A stretch of DNA of 6,096 bases from Gammaproteobacteria bacterium (GTDB lineage: Bacteria > Pseudomonadota > Gammaproteobacteria > Steroidobacterales > Steroidobacteraceae): the NCBI GenBank assembly GCA_005877705.1, contig VBNY01000029.1, positions 1 to 6,096 on the forward strand, read 5' to 3'. The notes under the pieces are model-generated. The model was not told where the DNA came from. It ran no database searches and was given only the letters and a program-made list of their open reading frames with translations. Positions 4,116-6,096 of the stretch are shown in pieces (position 1 is the stretch's first letter; every line of letters starts with the position of its first letter). Made by a program: the position numbers and the translations under genes.

Positions 4116-6096
4116 CTAAAACCACGCACGCAAGCCCGCGACGAACTGCACATCGCTGGCATTCCCGCCGGACTCCCGCACTCGGTCTGCGGTGCCTCCG
4201 AAAGCGCGCGACCAAACCACCCCGACATAGGGCGCAAACTCCCGCCGCACTTCGTAACGAAGACGCAGGCCGATCTCAAGATCGGACAAACCAGAGCCCA
4301 GTTGACGCGCGGGATCGGCCTTGCCGTAGAGATTAGCCTCGCCTTCCGCCTGCAGAATCAACCGCTGCGTGAAGAGCAGCTCGTATTCGCTCTTGAGCCT
4401 CACGGCCGTGCGTCCTTGCTCACCGACATAGAACGTGGCCTCGGTGTCGAACCAATAGGGCGCGATTCCTTGGACGCCGATCGCCGCCCAAGTGCGTAAA
4501 GGACCCCGGCCGAAATCTTGGCGTCCCCCAGCCTGCACACTCCACCAGCGCGCGAAGGTATGGTCCCACAGGAGATCGGCGCGGGCGCTCTGCGTCGTGC
4601 CACCGACGCGTTCGCCTTCTGATCTCAGCCAGACCTTGTTGTAGTCGCCGCCGTACCATCCCTCCTCATCCCACACCGCGGCATTGCCCTCGGCGGTGTT
4701 GCGCCACTCGAGTTGATCGAAGAGCATTTTCTCAGTACGCGCCGTGTCGTCCATTTGCATCATCGCCGCCATCTCTGGGTAGGGCATGCCACCCATCGGA
4801 TGCTGCGGCGGATCGGGTGGCACGTGAACCGCCTCGCTCGTAGTCTCCTCGTCGTTGCGCGCCGGCGCGGCGGGTTGCGGCTCGGGGCCTTGCGACGAGC
4901 GGTGATAGGGGTGAGAGGCCGATTCCTGAGCCTCGCCCTCTTTCGAGGAGCGCTCGACATGCACCTCCCGAAACATGCCGGCTTCCATGTGATACAGGAG
5001 ATGGCAGTGATACGCCCAACGGCCGAGCGCATCGGCGGTGACCCAATAGGCGAGGCGCTGCCCCGGCTGCACGGTGATGGTGTGCTTGCGGACCAAGAAT
5101 TCTCCTTTCTCCGACTCCACTTCGCCCCACATACCGTGCAGATGTATGGGGTGATGCATCATGCTGTCGTTCACCAGCACCAGGCGCAGACGCTCGCCAT
5201 AGTTGAACCGCAAGGGCTCCGCTTCCGAGAACTTCTCGCCGCCGAATGACCACACAAAGCGTTCCATGTGGCCGGTGAGATGCAACTCGATGTCGCGGCC
5301 TGCCGGGCGGTGATCGATCGGACCGCCGAGGGTATGCAAATCCGCGTAGGTCAGAACGCGACGCCCGTTGTTACGCAGACCCACGCCCGGATCATCCAGG
5401 CGGCTCTGCGGTTGCATGGCCAGTGAATCGACATTGGGGCCGTACTCGGCGGGCGCGTGCTGAGGCACCCAACCCTTGTCATCCCCCATGGCCATGGCAC
5501 CGTGATCCATTGCGCCGTGGCCCATGCCCCCCATGTTGCTCATGTCGTGATCCATACCCTGCGTCGAGCCATGGTCCCCGGCGGAGCTCCCACCCTGCTC
5601 CATCCCTTTCATAACGGCCATGTCATGGCTCATTCCCTCCATCGAGCCGTGATCCATGCCTTTCATGCCGCTCATGTCCATGCCTGCCATGTCGTGACCC
5701 ATACCCATATCAACCATGGTGAGCAGCGGCCGGGGATCGAGCGGCGGCACGTCCGCCTGCAAGCCGGATTGGGGCGCCAGTGTGCCGCGAGCGTAGCCCG
5801 AGCGGTCAAGTGACTGCGCGAAGATCGTGTAGGCTCGATCGTCCTTCGGCTCCACGATCACGTCGTACACTTCGGCAGCCCCCATGCGAAACTCATCCAC
5901 TGTGACGGGTTCGACGTCCTGTCCGTCGGCGGCCACCACCATCAGCTTCAGCCCCGGAATGCGCACATCGAAGAAGCTCATCGAAGATCCATTGATAAAG
6001 CGCAGCCGGACCTTCTCGCCGCGCAGGAAGAGTCCCGTCCAATTGCCCGCCGGCGTACTGCCGTTCATGAGGTACGTGTAGGCGTACCCGGAGACA
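4116..6096 (-). CDS. CopA-CopB fusion: multicopper oxidase joined to outer-membrane CopB (5' end outside window)
   Basis: One frame with no stop from the right edge to TAG 4116-4118 encodes at least 659 residues. Numbering from the Met codon at 6066-6068, residues 1-115 are a CopA cupredoxin domain (GLFLRGEKVRLRFINGSSM, VDEFRMGAAEVYDVIV). Residues 118-194 are Met/His-rich. Residues 235-372 are the last cupredoxin domain with intact copper motifs: H306, H309 and H311 in HHPIHLHG, and H354-C355-H356, H360 and M365 in HCHLLYHMEAGM. A hydrophilic linker (about 373-423) leads to CopB (about 424-650). CopB opens with a Met cluster (HPMGGMPYPEMAAMMQMDD), then WYGGDYNKVWLRSEGE, and ends in a barrel terminus with C-terminal Phe (FVAGLRAWF). 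The Met at 6066-6068 is internal, because in-frame sequence (SGYAYTYL) precedes it. CopA normally oxidises Cu(I) in the periplasm; CopB is a separate outer-membrane protein. Here CopB has no signal peptide or ribosome binding site, so it must be made and exported as part of CopA. Confidence 0.9.
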   Translation of the reverse strand, partial: VSGYAYTYLMNGSTPAGNWTGLFLRGEKVRLRFINGSSMSFFDVRIPGLKLMVVAADGQDVEPVTVDEFRMGAAEVYDVIVEPKDDRAYTIFAQSLDRSGYARGTLAPQSGLQADVPPLDPRPLLTMVDMGMGHDMAGMDMSGMKGMDHGSMEGMSHDMAVMKGMEQGGSSAGDHGSTQGMDHDMSNMGGMGHGAMDHGAMAMGDDKGWVPQHAPAEYGPNVDSLAMQPQSRLDDPGVGLRNNGRRVLTYADLHTLGGPIDHRPAGRDIELHLTGHMERFVWSFGGEKFSEAEPLRFNYGERLRLVLVNDSMMHHPIHLHGMWGEVESEKGEFLVRKHTITVQPGQRLAYWVTADALGRWAYHCHLLYHMEAGMFREVHVERSSKEGEAQESASHPYHRSSQGPEPQPAAPARNDEETTSEAVHVPPDPPQHPMGGMPYPEMAAMMQMDDTARTEKMLFDQLEWRNTAEGNAAVWDEEGWYGGDYNKVWLRSEGERVGGTTQSARADLLWDHTFARWWSVQAGGRQDFGRGPLRTWAAIGVQGIAPYWFDTEATFYVGEQGRTAVRLKSEYELLFTQRLILQAEGEANLYGKADPARQLGSGLSDLEIGLRLRYEVRREFAPYVGVVWSRAFGGTADRVRESGGNASDVQFVAGLRAWF
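5487..5717 (-). repeat. Met/His-rich degenerate repeat inside CopA
   Basis: These 231 bases encode 77 residues containing 20 Met and 7 His, built from degenerate units such as GMDHGSM, GMSHDM, GMDHDM and GAMDHGAM. Such Met-rich segments in CopA/PcoA-type oxidases bind Cu(I) and are thought to feed the oxidase site or store copper. The near-repeating ATG/CAT-rich DNA makes expansion or contraction by slippage likely. A Met-free stretch (EQGGSSAGDHGSTQ, residues 157-170) divides it into two blocks. Confidence 0.85.

Noticed and set aside
4030..4215. Longer copC start giving a 185-residue protein
   Set aside because: The extra N-terminal part overlaps the end of copB and is Arg-rich with no export signal; the ATG at 4027-4029 has a ribosome binding site and a proper signal peptide.
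4116..4800. CopB translated separately from an internal start (Met codon near 4796)
   Set aside because: No Shine-Dalgarno sequence is seen upstream of that codon and the product would lack any signal peptide, so it could not reach the outer membrane.
4713..5249. 178-residue open frame opposite the copA-copB fusion
   Set aside because: Rich in Arg and His from the antisense of the coding frame; no domain is visible, while the opposite strand has clear copper motifs.
5487..5717. Repeated short units suggesting a CRISPR-like or tandem non-coding repeat
   Set aside because: The units are irregular, keep the reading frame of CopA, and encode a Met/His-rich domain known in this protein family; there are no constant repeats with unique spacers.
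5457..5813. His-rich 118-residue open frame on the + strand
   Set aside because: It is the antisense of the Met-rich repeat: Met codons (ATG) read as CAT (His) on the other strand, which makes a false His-rich protein.

Overview
The window is GC-rich, densely coding bacterial DNA. The copA-copB-copC-copD gene order, the outer-membrane proteins (a CopB barrel and a TonB-dependent receptor) and the IS1182-type remnant point to a Gram-negative proteobacterium, probably a gammaproteobacterium. That placement is inferred from protein style and was not tested by any search.

Left part (1-2714, all + strand). The frame of an AraC/XylS-type regulator is open at the left edge and ends at 490; its DNA-binding domain is complete. 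A 280-base intergenic stretch follows. Then comes a secreted cupin of the DUF4437/ChrR-like kind whose frame is broken by one extra G in a run of seven G (1060-1066). Next is the 3' end of an IS1182-type transposase with an internal stop, and then the 3' half of a TonB-dependent receptor gene that has lost its 5' half and carries a one-base frameshift at a T run (1965-1968). Three adjacent genes are therefore damaged, so this is an eroding, transposon-scarred stretch, or one with homopolymer sequencing errors, or both.

Right part (2768-6096, all - strand). This is an intact periplasmic copper-resistance operon read right to left. It consists of a multicopper oxidase CopA whose 5' end lies beyond the window, then copC (periplasmic Cu(II)-binding protein), then copD (inner-membrane protein). 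The most unusual feature is that CopA and the outer-membrane protein CopB are one uninterrupted reading frame (4116-6096). The last cupredoxin domain of CopA runs through a roughly 50-residue hydrophilic linker directly into the CopB barrel, with no stop codon, no CopB signal peptide and no ribosome binding site between them. This predicts a multicopper oxidase tethered covalently to an outer-membrane barrel. A domain with 20 Met and 7 His in 77 residues sits inside the CopA part.

How the genes work together: CopA would oxidise and sequester periplasmic copper, with its CopB part holding it at the outer membrane. CopC would bind Cu(II) in the periplasm, and CopD would handle copper at the inner membrane. 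The two halves of the window converge on a short intergenic region (2715-2767) that contains an 8-bp perfect inverted repeat. No copRS-type two-component system is visible; if one exists it lies outside the window.
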